A DNA stretch of 64,000 bases, taken from assembly GCA_963682025.1 (NCBI GenBank), contig OY821517.1:26207620-26271619 (forward strand), given 5' to 3'. The number at the start of each line of letters is the position of its first letter. Position 1 is the first letter of the stretch. Both the position numbers and the translations under genes were made by a program. The DNA is from Cordilura impudica (Eukaryota > Arthropoda > Insecta > Diptera > Scathophagidae). Below the pieces are notes generated by a model. It ran no database searches. It was not told the DNA's origin and worked only from the letters and a program-made list of their open reading frames with translations. Shown piece after piece: positions 20,955-32,689 of the stretch.

Positions 20955-22852
20955 CTTCAACCAACCCAGGGGCGTACGTAACATCAGATCACAATATTCT
21001 TATAGCAAACTTGTACCTAATACTATCCTCAACCACAAAGAGAAAAGTACGCAGGAAACTAGATATGGGAAAACTCGAAGTACCCACTATTCGAACAAAT
21101 GTAAAGGAGCGACTAAATCGAGAACTAAATAACGTTAGCAGAGAAGATACTGAAAACATATGGAGTTCTATTAAAAACACACTAAAATCAATAGCAGACA
21201 ATACACTGGGAAACAGCGAAAGAGCTCAAAGAAAATATTGGATAACAATGGAAATATTAGAACTAATGAAGGAATCCGATCAAATTATGAAGCGCAGATG
21301 CAACAACCACTTACAGGATCTTTTATCACTAAAACAGAGGTGGAGTCTGCAGTAGGGTCTATAAGAGACAAAAAGCCAGTGGTCCTGATGAGATTCCTTC
21401 TGAAATACTGAAGTTGATAGACGACGATAATATACAACTTTTAATAGATTGGTTTAACTTCATCTATGACACGGGTCAATACCCACAAGATTGGCTTCGA
21501 TCAACATTTATAACCATTCCTAAGAAAAAAAACACCCAAAATATTGTAATGATTATAGGCTTATCAGCCTAATGAGCCATGCCCTCACAATATTCCTCAG
21601 AATAATACACTCCAGAATTTATGAAAAATGCGAGAAGGCAATGGGCGCATCTCAGTTTGGCTTAAAGAAGGAATGGGCACCCGCGATGCAATTTTTTCTA
21701 AACAGGCATTGGTTCAGAAATGCAAAAATGTACAGAAGGACGTTTTCTTATGCTTTATTGATTACGAAAAAGCTTTCGACAGAGTGCGACATGATAAAAT
21801 TATGGAAATTTTTATGTCCATAGGTATAGACGACAAGGAAATTAGATGCATTAGGAGCCTGTATTGGCATTAAACAGCGCAAGTCGATATCAATGGTGAA
21901 CTGACGGAAAATATAATAATTTCCAGAGGAGTCAGACAAGGCTGTATATTGTTTTCATTATTATTCAATATCTCCGAAACATTTTCCATGAATCCATCAG
22001 CAACGTTCGAAAAGGCATATATAAGTATAAACGGCACATATCTTAACAACATTAGATATGCTGATGACACTACCTTACTGACTGATAGTATGTCTGGGCT
22101 TCAAGATCTAGTGGACAAACTGACGATATACAGTGAAGCATACGGTCTGAAGATTAATATACGAAAAACAAAATACATTATCATTAGCAGAAAAAATAAC
22201 CACAACATAACCAGCTAAAAAATACAAAACTCCTACTTCGATAGAGTACATAGTTTTAAATATCATGGGGTTACGCCCATTGACAAATGGGATGGCGCAA
22301 ATGAAATAAGATACCGTATCGAAATGGCAAGAGACGCATTTTTTAAATATAAAAAAGTTTTCACCAGCCATGACATTAATTTTGAAACGAAGTTAAGATT
22401 TATTAAGACATATGTATGGTCAGTCCTGGTATATGCAATGGAGGCATGGACCATTAAAGCAGTGGACATAAAGAGACTGGAGGCCTTCGAAATGTGGATT
22501 TATCGAAGGATACTCAAAATACCATGAACCCACTTTACATCGAACAGCGAAGTTTTAAGAAAAGTTCACCGCGTTAGAGAACTTGTGCCCACTCTAAAGA
22601 GACGAAAGACAGCATATTTGGGTCATATTATGAGAAACCCAAAATATAAGCTGTCACAAGTTATTACGAGAGCATATATTGAAAGAAACAACATGGCTTC
22701 AAAATATTCAGGCGTGGACTGGTATCGGAAATCTTCTAAGCGGGGCGAGAAACAGAGACGGTTTTGCTGAAATTTTAAAAACTTTATGAATTTATTGAAA
22801 TGTAATTGTCACTAACATTCGAAAATCGAATAGGCAAATAAAGAAGAAGAGG
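20955..22852 (+). pseudogene. RTE-like LINE (CFDP2/BovB type), defective
   Basis: An endonuclease tail (YVTSDHNILIANL) is followed by a linker and a reverse transcriptase. The RT contains KKPSGPDEIPSE-like sequence (20 bases lost), PQDWLRSTFITIPKK, a frameshifted RTFSYALLITKK/DYEKAFDRVRHDKI palm, RYADDTTLLTDS, GLKINIRKTK, WSVLVYAMEAWTIK, then RLEAFEMWIYRRILKIP and RRKTAYLGHIMRNPKY. The last blocks are typical of RTE-clade elements often annotated as craniofacial-development-protein-2-like. The YADD motif is kept, but there are several stops and frameshifts and the 5' end is missing. It ends with AAATAAAGAAGAAGA, a short 3' repeat tail. Confidence 0.8.
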
Positions 22853-23087
22853 GGAACATTATGTGCAACTTTTAAAATGGCATATGCCTGCCTTACTTGC
22901 CAATTCGATTAACTCCACTTTGATTTATGAAAATTTTTATTTTAATAATTAAATTTCAAATTTCTGTAATGATGTTATTCCTTACTACACAGTTCAACAG
23001 CCATTCTGCAGAGGCGAGAAATTCCAAGTCGGGAAAGATTTCATTCGATAAAATTAGTCCAACTTGAATTTTTATCATAGATATATT

Positions 23088-26000
23088 CAGAGGCGGATTT
23101 AGGCCTGCTTCCTAGGCACTCTTTAATATGCCGCCCTTTTTGATAAAATAGGAGTGATTATCAAAAAAAAAAAAAAAAAAAAAACATAAAATTTTTTAAT
23201 AATTAAATTATTGTGTATTAATTTTTATTAATTTAGATACATACATACTATCAATACGTTTTTTTTAATTCACATATAATTAATCTTATATTTTGGCCAA
23301 TTCAAAGCAGTGTCATATAAGTCTTATTTGGTTTAAATAAAATAATTGAGGTTTAAATTAAATAAAATAAATTAAAATAAAATTCATATATTTATATCCA
23401 GACAAAAAGAAAAGCAAAAGTTTTTATGAAAAATATAAGTAACTTTTTAATAAGAATACTATTTTTTTTAAAAAATATATTATTGAGTTTTTTCATTAGC
23501 GCTTATTTTGTTAATTTAGTTTTTCGGGATTTTGATCGGGCAAAAACGTCAACTAATTCTTCAAAGTTTGTTTCTTGCACTAATTGGGTTTCAATAGACA
23601 ATAATGCAAGGGCCCATACTTGCCCGTAGATAGTTTTTTACTCTTTTAAGGGTGGAAAATGACCTTTCTGCTGAACAGTTTGTAGCAGGGATACTCAAAA
23701 AAATTCGTAAAGCTATGTATACATTGGGGTAAACATCTTGAAGATTACGTGAATGTAATATGTAGGATATATTTTTTGCAGAGCGCACATCTTCAGTATT
23801 TGCCAATAAATCTTTGAGTTGATAATGTAAATGAATGCACTCATTTGCTAATGTCTCTTCTAAATCATCAGGATACTTTTTGACGAGTTTATTTGCGTGA
23901 CTTTTTAACTCATTTGTATCTATTTTAGACATATTATCAAAAAAGTGGAAGTTTACAAAAAGTTTTTCGTATGCGTTTTTACGTTCGGATAACTGTACAC
24001 TCAGAGTGTCCAAAATGGGATAGTAAATATTTGTACGAAAATTTTCTTTTCCAAAAAATGGTGCCCTTTCATTTACCCGAGATTCATCTGAGTGAAGTTT
24101 TCTTGTTTTTCTGCGACGAGTGTCATAATGATAATAATCTTGAACTCCAGATAACTTTTTGGCTTTTTCTTCGAATTCAAAAAATTGTTTATTTCTCATA
24201 TCCTGAAGAAATGATGCTAGGGAACCATAAATTTGGATAACAGATGACAAATCAGCGTGAGATCCCTGAAGTTTCTTACTAGCAGCATTAAAACGATCTA
24301 AAATTACATTCCAAACAATGACTAGAATAGCTGTTTCTAGATGCTGTAATTTTCTTTGCAATCCAATAGCTTCAGATCGTGTAGTCGGTTTCTCGTCTTT
24401 GTTTTCTGCAATAAAGTTTAATGCATCAATTATTGCAGACCACTCTTTTTCTAAAGCATAACATGCATCATGTCGAGCAGACCAGCGAGTTTGAGATAGA
24501 CTTTTGAGTCTTAAATTTGTCCGCTGCACCAAGATCTCCCAACGATGTGTAGATATTGTAAAGAAATTATAAAGTTCTTGCAAAGTGAAAAAAAATTCTA
24601 CTGCTTCGGGTACAGATTCAGCTGCACAAGTACCTACTAAATTCAAAGAATGGGCAGCGCAAGGCACGTAATCTGCTAAAGGATTTATTGTTTTAATTCT
24701 AGCCTGGAGTCCTGAATATATACCTGACATATTACTTGCATTATCATAAGATTGACCACGGCAGTTCATTATGTCCAAACCATTTTTTTCTAGAGAGTTT
24801 AACACGGCATTTTCAATATCTTTGGCTTTGTGACCAGTATTTGGTAAAAATTCTAAAAATCTTTCAACGGTTTCACCATTTTCACGTACATATCTAATAA
24901 TTATAGCAAGCTGATCGACATGTGCAATGTCAGGCGTAGAATCTACAATGATACCAAAATACTTAGCCATTTGCACTTCAGTAGAAATGTGTTGTAATAC
25001 TTTATCTCGAATCAAGGTTATAATTTCTTCGTAGATTGTTTTAGATAAGTACGACGTTTTTCCACTCCCAGGGTGCGCACAACATTTTAAATGCTCAGAT
25101 AAAAATGGATCAAACTCGGCAAGAAGCTCTACTGTTCCTAAGAAATTTCCATTTCGTAGATCTCCAATTTGTTCTGAATATCCTCGAAATGGCAGTCCTC
25201 TCATTGCTAGTGATTTAACAATTGCAATTATTCTGTATAAAATTTTTCTCCAATACGAAATTTCTTCATCTAGCTGTTTAATTAGACTTTAATCAACACG
25301 GCCTTGAACTACTGCTCGAGCTTTTATATGATAAACATTAGTTTTATGAAAATCTGAATTTTCGTGAGCTTCAACGCGTGCATTTGAGTTTTTCCAGTCA
25401 CTAAACCCTTCGCCGGTAAAAGCATTAATTTCACCACTTCTACCAAATAACAAACAAGGAACACAAAATACAGACCCTTTAGTTTCTGAATAAATCAACC
25501 ACTCACGGCGTTGAATTTCTCCGTTTTTTAAAGTACGTTGAAATAGGTTTTTGGAACAATACCTAGTTTTATCATTGTAAACGTTTTTGGAATTTTTGAA
25601 ATTTGTGATGTTATTTGGTGGCGTACCGTTTGTACTTATGTATTCCCGTGTTTCTTCATTTAAATTCCACAAAAAGGGATCACTATCAATCTTTATAACA
25701 TCAGTTCGAATTAAATTGTCGCTTAATAAGGTTGTTGAAGAAGAGTTTGAATGTATTTCTTTGATATCTTGTGCTAAAGTCCGTTCTAAGTCCTGCTACA
25801 TAAAATATTACTTTTCAACAACCACAATTTTTTTAGTTATATTAAAACTTTTTATTCAATTGAAAAAAAGCACGATAATTAGTACGAAATACTTACTTTA
25901 GATGAACATGATGGTTGTTGTTCATTATCAAAGGATTTTGTCAAACAATTTGTCATAAAAGTAGATATTTTTGGTGTTTTTTTAAGTAAATTATCTACCT

Positions 26001-26593
26001 TTGTATTTTGTTCAGTCTTTTTTTTACGATATTCAGCACCGCTGAGTTTTTTCCGATAGGCACTCATATTAAAAAAAAACAATAGATTAGAATTGCAAAA
26101 ACACAAAAAGATGTTGATACTTGTATAGGTATGTGAACACTATCAATTAGAATGAGCCACACACATTCAAAATAAATAACACCCACATTTTTATTTTTCA
26201 TAGATAATTATTGAAAAGGGAAATCACCTAATTATTCTTTAAAACCTTCTGAGCAGTGATGGGAATTTAGCTATTTTCCCGTCAAATCTAGCGATTTTAA
26301 AATAAAGTTAAGGTACACAGATTTTTTAAGAATATTATTTTATTTTTTTTATTAAATCTGTGGTCAGAATCGATAACACTCTAAGTCGAATTACTAATAA
26401 GAAAGTAAATTCAATAATTGAATTATTTAATATAATTAAATAGAAATTTCGTACTCGTTTAAAGCAAAACTGGGCCAAATCAATTTTCGAATTTAAATAG
26501 CCCTTATATTATTTTACCTTTAAATTTTGGCGCCCTTTAAATTATGCCGCCTTAGGCCTGGGCCTCATGGGCCTAGGCGTAAATCCACCACTG
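23088..26593 (-). mobile_element. Full-length hAT transposon
   Basis: The ends are CAGAGGCGGATTTAGGCC at the left and, reverse complemented from the right, CAGTGGTGGATTTACGCC. Perfect 8-bp duplications of GATATATT flank it (23080-23087 and 26594-26601). The left and right ends are similar for about 50 bases. At 3506 bases with one transposase gene on the minus strand, the copy is structurally complete but its gene is damaged. Confidence 0.92.
23513..26067 (-). pseudogene. hAT transposase, ZMYM1-like, with one stop and one frameshift
   Basis: It starts MSAYRKKLSGAEYRKKK at 26067. A 101-base intron (25796-25896, AAA|GTAAGT to TATGTAG|CAG) joins SCSSK to QDLERTL in frame. A TTF-type zinc-finger segment follows (RYCSKNLFQRTL, WLIYSETKGSVFCVPCLLFG, then HKTNVYH). 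After VQGRVD there is a TAA stop at 25290. The catalytic RNase-H-like region continues as YFGIIVDSTPDIAHVDQLAI, QSYDNASNMSGIYSGLQARI, CAAHSLNLVG and LSQTRWSARHDA. The C terminus has the hAT dimerisation block IPATNCSAERSFSTLKRVKN. A frameshift near 23612 moves the end to PLALLSIETQLVQETNFEEL and a stop at 23513. The family is that often annotated zinc-finger MYM-type 1-like. Confidence 0.9.
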
Positions 26594-26601
26594 GATATAT
26601 T

Positions 26602-27015
26602 AATAAAAATTATTTAGTTAAGACTTTGCTACAATTATGGTGAAGAATAAACTGAGAAATCATCAATGGTCCTTGAGTTATATTTGAAAAACTAAGCAAA
26701 CAAATATCAACCCTTTAGAAGTTTTACTATACTGGCCTAGTATTTTCACCCTGACTTGGAATTTCCCATCTCCCAGACAATGACCCCGAAAATGTTCCAC
26801 AGTGTTATTAGAAAAGTTTCCCTTCAATTAACTCAATTGCTGATTTATGCAAATTTTTATTGTGGAAGCACTTGATTGACCAATAGAAAACCAGTAAACA
26901 AAATAATAAAGTAATAAAGTAATAAATAAAACAAACAAAAAAAAAAAAAAACAAAAACCAATATGAAGCAAAAAGTTTAATATTATATCTATACAAAAAG
27001 TAGAATTATATTTTC

Positions 27016-27060
<45 letters not shown>

Positions 27061-27200
27061 CAAACAATGTTTGACAAAATATTGTTTTATAATTCGATAG
27101 AGATTGGCTCCTAAATATGTCTGAAATTCCATTAAAAAAAAATAGAGTAGAATTAGCGACATTGTTTATAGTCGAATAAGATCTTATGTTAAAACTACAT
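26602..27200. other. AT-rich DNA with long A homopolymers
   Basis: Runs of A occur around 26936-26955 and 27017-27055. The open frames on the minus strand here are poly-phenylalanine artefacts of those runs. No gene was seen. Confidence 0.5.
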
Positions 27201-27204
27201 GATT

Positions 27205-27436
27205 CTAGAAAAAATTCCCTTGAACAATTTCACTTTATAGACACAATTCCACTAGACAAAATTTCACTAGAAACAGTCGGTCAACTCCACTGAGGAACAA
27301 TTCCACCTTTATTTGTCAATTGCATTAAATATTTGACAGTGTTTACAAAAAGAAAAAAAATCAATTAAAATTACACCAAGTGGAATTTTTCCCTAGTGAA
27401 ATTGTGCCAAGTGGATTTTTCCGAGAAAATTGTGTA
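27205..27436. repeat. Degenerate palindromic MITE candidate
   Basis: Left-side motifs (AAAAATTCCCTTGAACAATTTCACT, shortened here to AATTCCCTTGAACAATTTCA, and AAAATTTCACTAG) return reverse complemented on the right (CCCTAGTGAAATTGTGCCAAG, in part). The arms are diverged and the ends are not exact. It may be a short foldback element. Confidence 0.4.
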
Positions 27437-27538
27437 TAGTAAAAACAATCAGAATCAACTAGATCTTTTATACTGACGTAACTTTTTTTCACTTTTTTTT
27501 TTTTACTTTTAAAAAGAGGTCAGTCAGTATTAGCAGAA

Positions 27539-27890
27539 TCTATAATATTAATAGTTATGGTGATTTCTTGTGACCGATGCCTTGTTAAACAGTTTTATCC
27601 CGATTTTTACCAAACGTATATTATTTGACAGGTATTTCTTTTTAGCTGTCCACCAGATTTACAGATTTTTAAATTAAAAAAAAATTTTTTTTTTTTTTTT
27701 TTGGAGTATTTAAATTATACAATGCTATGTGTGTGTTTGTAAAAAGAGTTTGTTTTCTTCATTCACAATAATAATTTAAAAAGTGTTGAATTGTGAATTG
27801 GCTAAAATTGATTAACATACTTTTAGGGTCATTATTAAAGGAAAGAATAAAATTTCCTAGGATTTGCACTCGAATTTCGAGGGCCGGAAT
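27539..27890 (+). mobile_element. Short Helitron copy
   Basis: It begins TCTATAATATTAATAG after an A and follows the family at 34832-35175 and 61055-61832. Like the copy at 61390, it carries the additional 3' segment CCTAGGATTTGCACTCGAATTTCGAG with a CTCGAA-TTCGAG palindrome. No clear CTRR end was seen. Confidence 0.6.
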
Positions 27891-28659
27891 CTGCTACTTA
27901 GTATTAAACTGAAAATTGCTCTGATCAATAAGAAAAAAAATCGAAAAATTTGGTTCGCTTCCCCAACCCATGGAATATATTTTTTTCGCAGATGCTGCCT
28001 TTATGAGAAATTTTATGTATCCAAAATTTAACAAGATTAGATTATATAGTCCAGAGGTGGCTATAACGCCTCGCGAACCTCATGCGGTTATTGAGATCGA
28101 TTGGAGTGGCTCTTATGCACAATATTTAATAAGCCTGTATAATCTATAATTGCGGCAAAAACACGTTTTAAGAAATGGATTTAACGCCCTTATTTTCTTT
28201 AATTTTCATGTGGAACTTTCTATTTTAAACCAATAAAGAAAATAAATTGTTTCGTCTCCATACTCAAATTTGGCATGTTCTATCTTACGAAACTAACACT
28301 TTCTGAAATATGGCGCAGCGAGGGGTGAAGAAATCATAAAAAAAACTCGCTGAACTGGTCCGCAATAACATGGTGATTATATTCTAAATTTGTTAACCTA
28401 CGTCTCATAATAAAATTAGTCAGACATCCTTTAAAATATCATTCATATACACGCATTTTATTTACGAAAGGTCAAAATTTTATGAAGAAATATCTTAAGT
28501 AATATTTATACCGTACACCACTATGTGGTCACTAAAAAATATACTTTTTTCGCTTAACTATTTTGTTTAAAAAAAAATTTTTGTAACAAAGAAAAAATAC
28601 ATAATTTTAGAATTTAACGTGAAATTATTAAAAACCAAAAAAATTCAATAAAAATGAGG
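27891..28659. other. AT-rich DNA, no gene seen
   Basis: Nothing in this stretch supports a coding region. A CCACTATGTGG motif near 28510 is shared with DINE-like copies (3660 and 61041) and may mark another decayed end. Confidence 0.3.
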
Positions 28660-29043
28660 GCTTAAATCACAAGGGGTTCAAGTCCCTTTTTTTTCCTAAA
28701 ATTGAGTTTACATATGGAATTTGTAGGTGCAGTTCGGAGAAGTTCAGAGCAAAAGAGGTGAATGTGGGATTCTAATCCGGTAGCGAGATATGACGACCAA
28801 TACTAGCACTTCTCATTAAAATTAATGTTTTGCTTGGAGCACAAGGAGTATATCGAAGGTTTATATTCAAAAATGTTATCTCCAATTTACAATATAATTT
28901 ATGTTTGGTTTTAAACTATTCGCTAAGATAAATACTTTTAGATCTAATGAATAAATTAGTGTTCCCCGCTTTATTCAAAAGCAGATAGCACTTTTTTAAT
29001 ATAAACCCTCGATATGATCACATAAACCCCTTGTGATCTAAGC
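28660..29043. repeat. Small inverted-repeat element
   Basis: GCTTAAATCACAAGGGGTT at 28660-28678 is matched by its reverse complement at 29025-29043 with one mismatch. The 384-base element has no ORF. No clear target duplication was seen, so the superfamily is open. Confidence 0.55.
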
Positions 29044-29184
29044 AAATATTAAAATTCATTTTTCACATGGACTGAGTGGGTGAATTCAGAGAAGTTCTGA
29101 GCTAAAACCTAGCGACTTATTGTAGCATTTGTTTGTAAAAAATTATAGTACTAACACCCATTTGTTTCCTGTATTGACATGCAC

Positions 29185-29930
29185 TGAAGTATACTATGCC
29201 CGTCAACTTTAGATATACAACTTTTATGTTGTTGCAAATAAGTATATGTGGAATGAAAGCCAAGCTTCACGTGGCTGCCAAGAAATTAGTTATTGCCTGT
29301 TGAAATTTATTAACTCTTTGCCTTAGAATGTGACTCACATTACAGATTATAGCGACAACTGTGGTAGCCAGAATAAGAGTTACTATATTGTTAAGTTTTG
29401 TTTGTATGTAATTCGAAATACTCATAATCAAGAAGTAAGTCAAAAATTTTTACTCTCTGGGCACTCATTCGTGGAATGTAAACAATATTTTGGAATTAGA
29501 TAAATTACAAAAAAAAAAAAATAATAATAATTTCTGTCAAATTTATGTACCTCAAGATTGGGAGAAGCTTGTGGCAAATCCAAATAGAAAATTTAGTGTA
29601 AAATCAATGCAAAATGAGGACTATATAACTCTAGAGCACATCCAAAGTTTTTCAGAAATAGTGTACCGGGCACTTGAAAAATGCAATGATTACACTTTGA
29701 GAATGATGACCCTTGGAATCTCTCATACAAATATGATCTTATGACTGAGCAAGAAAACTTCACCGAAGTAAACATGAAAGCTGGATATGTTGGCCGAGCC
29801 CTGCAGTTACTCGCACAACTTCCTCCAAAAAAAAAAAAAAAAAACAAAAATCAACGTCAAACCAATAAAGTTCGAGAAATTCAAGAACCTCCAAGATCTT
29901 TTTTGCTATATACCACTAATTTACCATGAA
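29185..29930 (+). pseudogene. DDE-transposase-like remnant of an unassigned insect family
   Basis: Across frameshifts and stops it reads KYMWNESQASRGCQEISYCL, ITDYSDNCGSQNKSYYIVKF, FLLSGHSFVECKQ, then IYVPQDWEKLVANPNRKFSV. The order of these blocks (MWDE..A.RGSQEI, FSDNC.GQNKS, HKFL.GHS..E.D.D, IY.P.DW..L) is that of a group of insect proteins I believe to be transposases. SDN would carry an acidic catalytic residue. The superfamily is not assigned. The later open frame at 29741-29929 contains a K run and continues the degraded C terminus. Confidence 0.5.
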
Positions 29931-30143
29931 TGGTTCAAGGTTCTTCCAAGGAGGGGATGAAAATGAACCCGATGATGTCATTCGGTTGGCAACCCATCTG
30001 CAATACAAGTGTTTTTTTTTTTTCATTTTGTATCTTCTACTAATTATTAAATAAATAAATTCAACAGTTTTTTAACTAGATATAAGGCTAAGTTGACTCT
30101 AATGAAATATATTTAACATCGAAGAATTTGTAGCTGTTAAAGA

Positions 30144-31078
30144 ATGGCACCGGCAACTCGAAGAAATATTAAAAATAATAAAGTATTTTGTGCCCAGTGC
30201 AAATTAGCAGTTGATGAAGAAAAAGTAGATAATATCGCATGCGATAATTGTCATAAAGTATTTCACGCTTTGTGTTCTAAACTGGACAAGCGACAATATG
30301 ATTATATGATTTGTTGCTTAACAATGAGAATGAAGAATATACATGTCATTTATGTGAAGAAGGTGAGAATGCAACAATCAAAGATGAACTGAAATGTATC
30401 AAAACAAAATTAAATCAACTAGATCAGCTGTCATCTATACATGATTCAATTACATTTTTATCACAACAATACGATGAAGTTTTAAAAACAAAAGAAAATA
30501 TATTTCTAAAAGAAGAAATTGCAAATTTAAAAAATTCTGTAAAAATTTTTAAATGATGAAAGGTTCAGAAACCATGTATTATCATGGGCTTAAAACCTGA
30601 AAATGCCATGTCCGCTACTGAGGCTGTCATTGGCCTGACTAAAAATATTGGTGCGGAAATGAAAACTGAAAACATAGAAGATGCCTACTTTTTAAAAAAT
30701 CGAAATAAAGAATCCAAGGACAAAAATGTAATAGCAAAATTTGATGTTAAATCCTCAAAGGAGAAATTGATGGTTGCAAAATCTAAATTGAAAACGGATG
30801 ATTATTCAAAAGCAATTTTTATACGAGAGAGACTTCGGTATAACTCAACAAAGAGTTATGCAAAGTATTTAGAAACGGTTGGATACAAATTTGTTTATCC
30901 ATATCATGATCGTATTTATGCTAAGAAGAGTGAAATTTCAAAGCTTGAAAGCGAGTTCGGCAAAATCGAGAATGCGTAGATGTGGAAATAGATTTAGAAA
31001 CAGAGGTGCTGCATCTGATTTGGGAAGCAGTGACGATGATGAAAGAGAAGTTGATTTTGTATCAGCAGATCACCAGTA
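30144..31078 (+). pseudogene. LINE ORF1 with PHD-type zinc finger
   Basis: It starts MAPATRRNIKNNKVFCAQC. A PHD-like C4HC3 finger is formed by CAQC, CDNC, HALC and, after a frameshift near 30315, CHLC. A coiled-coil-rich stretch follows (ELKCIKTKLNQLDQL onward). A second frame then gives CIIMGLKPENAMSATEAVIG, KSKLKTDDYSKAIFIRERL and YKFVYPYHDRIYAKKSEISK, which is the RNA-binding-like domain seen in ORF1 of several CR1/jockey-group LINEs. PHD fingers in ORF1 are known in CR1-type elements. Three reading frames are needed to read it, so it is dead. Confidence 0.7.
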
Positions 31079-31298
31079 AACAACAATTGGTATACATTAA
31101 TTGTTTTTTTTTTTTTATTATTTTTTCTGTTTTTTTTTTCCTTTTTTAAAACTTATTAATATTAAAAATGATTCAAAATCAGTACTTTGAAGATATTAAT
31201 TAACCAGTATGAAAATTTTCTAAAAACTTTAAAGCATAAATATTTAAATATTCATTTTTTTTTTGTTGTTATGGTTACCAGATTCAATAAATTTAAAT

Positions 31299-31342
31299 CC
31301 CTGAAGATGGTGGAAAAATCCCACCGAAACGTTGGATGAAAA
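31299..31342 (+). ncRNA. Hammerhead-ribozyme-like motif
   Basis: CTGAAGA is followed by TGGTGG-aaaaat-CCCACC and then GAAACG. This has the conserved order CUGANGA, helix II, GAAA of a hammerhead core, with a six-base helix II. Minimal hammerheads occur in Penelope-like retroelements and retrozymes. Helices I and III are not convincingly paired here, so activity is doubtful. The same kind of sequence recurs inverted at 45562-45605. Confidence 0.35.
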
Positions 31343-31429
31343 ATGGAATAAAATAATCTTTTATTTACATCAATTAGTGACCTTAAAAGCCTGACTAAAA
31401 ACTTTAATAAAATAATATAAGAAGCATTT

Positions 31430-32436
31430 CTTCACTAGATAAATTTAACAAATTTAAAACATTTTTTGCAAAACTGCATATATTACCTGATATTCTGGCT
31501 ATACAAGAGACTTGGGTTGAAGACAAATGTTCTCAGATATATGAAATTGATTATTACAATTGTGTGCACTGCTGCAGGAGGGATGGGTATGGATGTACAT
31601 ATATCTACTTATATTAGCAAAAACTTTCATTATAAAGTAATTTTATGTGAAAGCGTGGATTATGTAGAATTGATTCAGATAGAACTGAAAAATTTTAAGA
31701 TAAATGGAAGGCCATTAAGAATAATAACTTTTTATTGCTCACAGATATGTGGAGTTAGAAAATTTTTCGACTTTTTGGAAGACCAATTAGCTGCTTTTGC
31801 ACAAAATTCATCATTTTTTTGTAGGCAATTCAAATATTGATTTGATTCAAAGTGTGCAGGGCACGAATTTTTAAAATTTTTTTATATTGCTTTAATTTTG
31901 AGAGTTGCCACACGTTGATTACTAGACCGGCAAATGGAAAATGTATTGATCATGTTTTCAGTAACATTGCTGGAAAGGTATAAATGGATTCCGTAGAGTG
32001 CAAATTAACTGATCACAACCTCATATGCAGCAGATTTGAGGCGGAAGTTATTGATTTCTTTGCAGAAAAAGTCAATGTTTTTTTCAACTATGAGGGTGTA
32101 AAGCATGTTTTGCTTAACAATCTTCCGAATATGTATAATGAGAATAACCCATGCGATGCGACTACTAAATTAATCAGTGCCCTCAAAAACGCAGTATCAT
32201 CAAATACAACAGAAAAAAGAATAGAAAGGAAAATAAAATTTGATATTTCTCTTTGGGTAAATGTACTCTTACGGTCCCTAATGGAGTTGAAAAAGAAAAT
32301 CTTAAAATGCAGGAGTAAGTATCCAAGTGATTTATCTATAAAAGTAAAACTAAAGAGAATTAGCAGGGTTATCAAAAGAACAACAAGAGAATCAATGAAT
32401 TCTTACTATGAAAGCAATATTTTAAGCTGTGGTGGT
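31430..32436 (+). pseudogene. LINE ORF2 endonuclease part, defective
   Basis: KTFFAKLHILPDILAIQETW and VHCCRRDGYG, followed in other frames by GNSNIDLIQSV, HVDY-TRPANGKCIDHVFSN and LTDHNLICSRF, give the APE-type endonuclease in order. The linker begins ERKIKFDISLWVNVLLRSL and ends near SYYESNILSC at about 32435, where the reverse transcriptase should start but is missing. It is the downstream partner of the PHD ORF1 at 30144. About 350 bases of unrelated sequence, including the hammerhead-like motif, separate the two. Confidence 0.65.
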
Positions 32437-32444
32437 GTTTGTAT

Positions 32445-32689
32445 ATATTTTTTGAAAATATAAGTGACTTTACCTTATATCGTCAGGATCGATCCATTTT
32501 TCGACCTAGTCCCCATATAAATATAGCATCCGATATGGACTTTTTCATCTGCAGCCAAAAAAAGCCACTCAAATTTGGTTTATGCTTATTTTCTATATCC
32601 AATTAATTGGACCTAAGAGATAGGGTCTCTAAACGCATGGTATAGGGTATCGTATAGTCGGTCTAGACTGACTATAATTTTCTTACTTG
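32445..32689 (+). mobile_element. DINE-like element, 3' half
   Basis: The copy ends with the near-palindrome TCGGTCTAGACTGA, then CTATAATTTTCTTACTTG at 32689 before a T run. Upstream it shares TCCAATTAATTGGACCTAAG and CTCTAAACGCATGGTATAGGG with 59760-59840. It truncates the LINE ORF2 at 32436. Confidence 0.7.

Noticed and set aside
26808..27067. Phenylalanine-rich minus-strand open frames
   Set aside because: They are produced by poly-A homopolymers.
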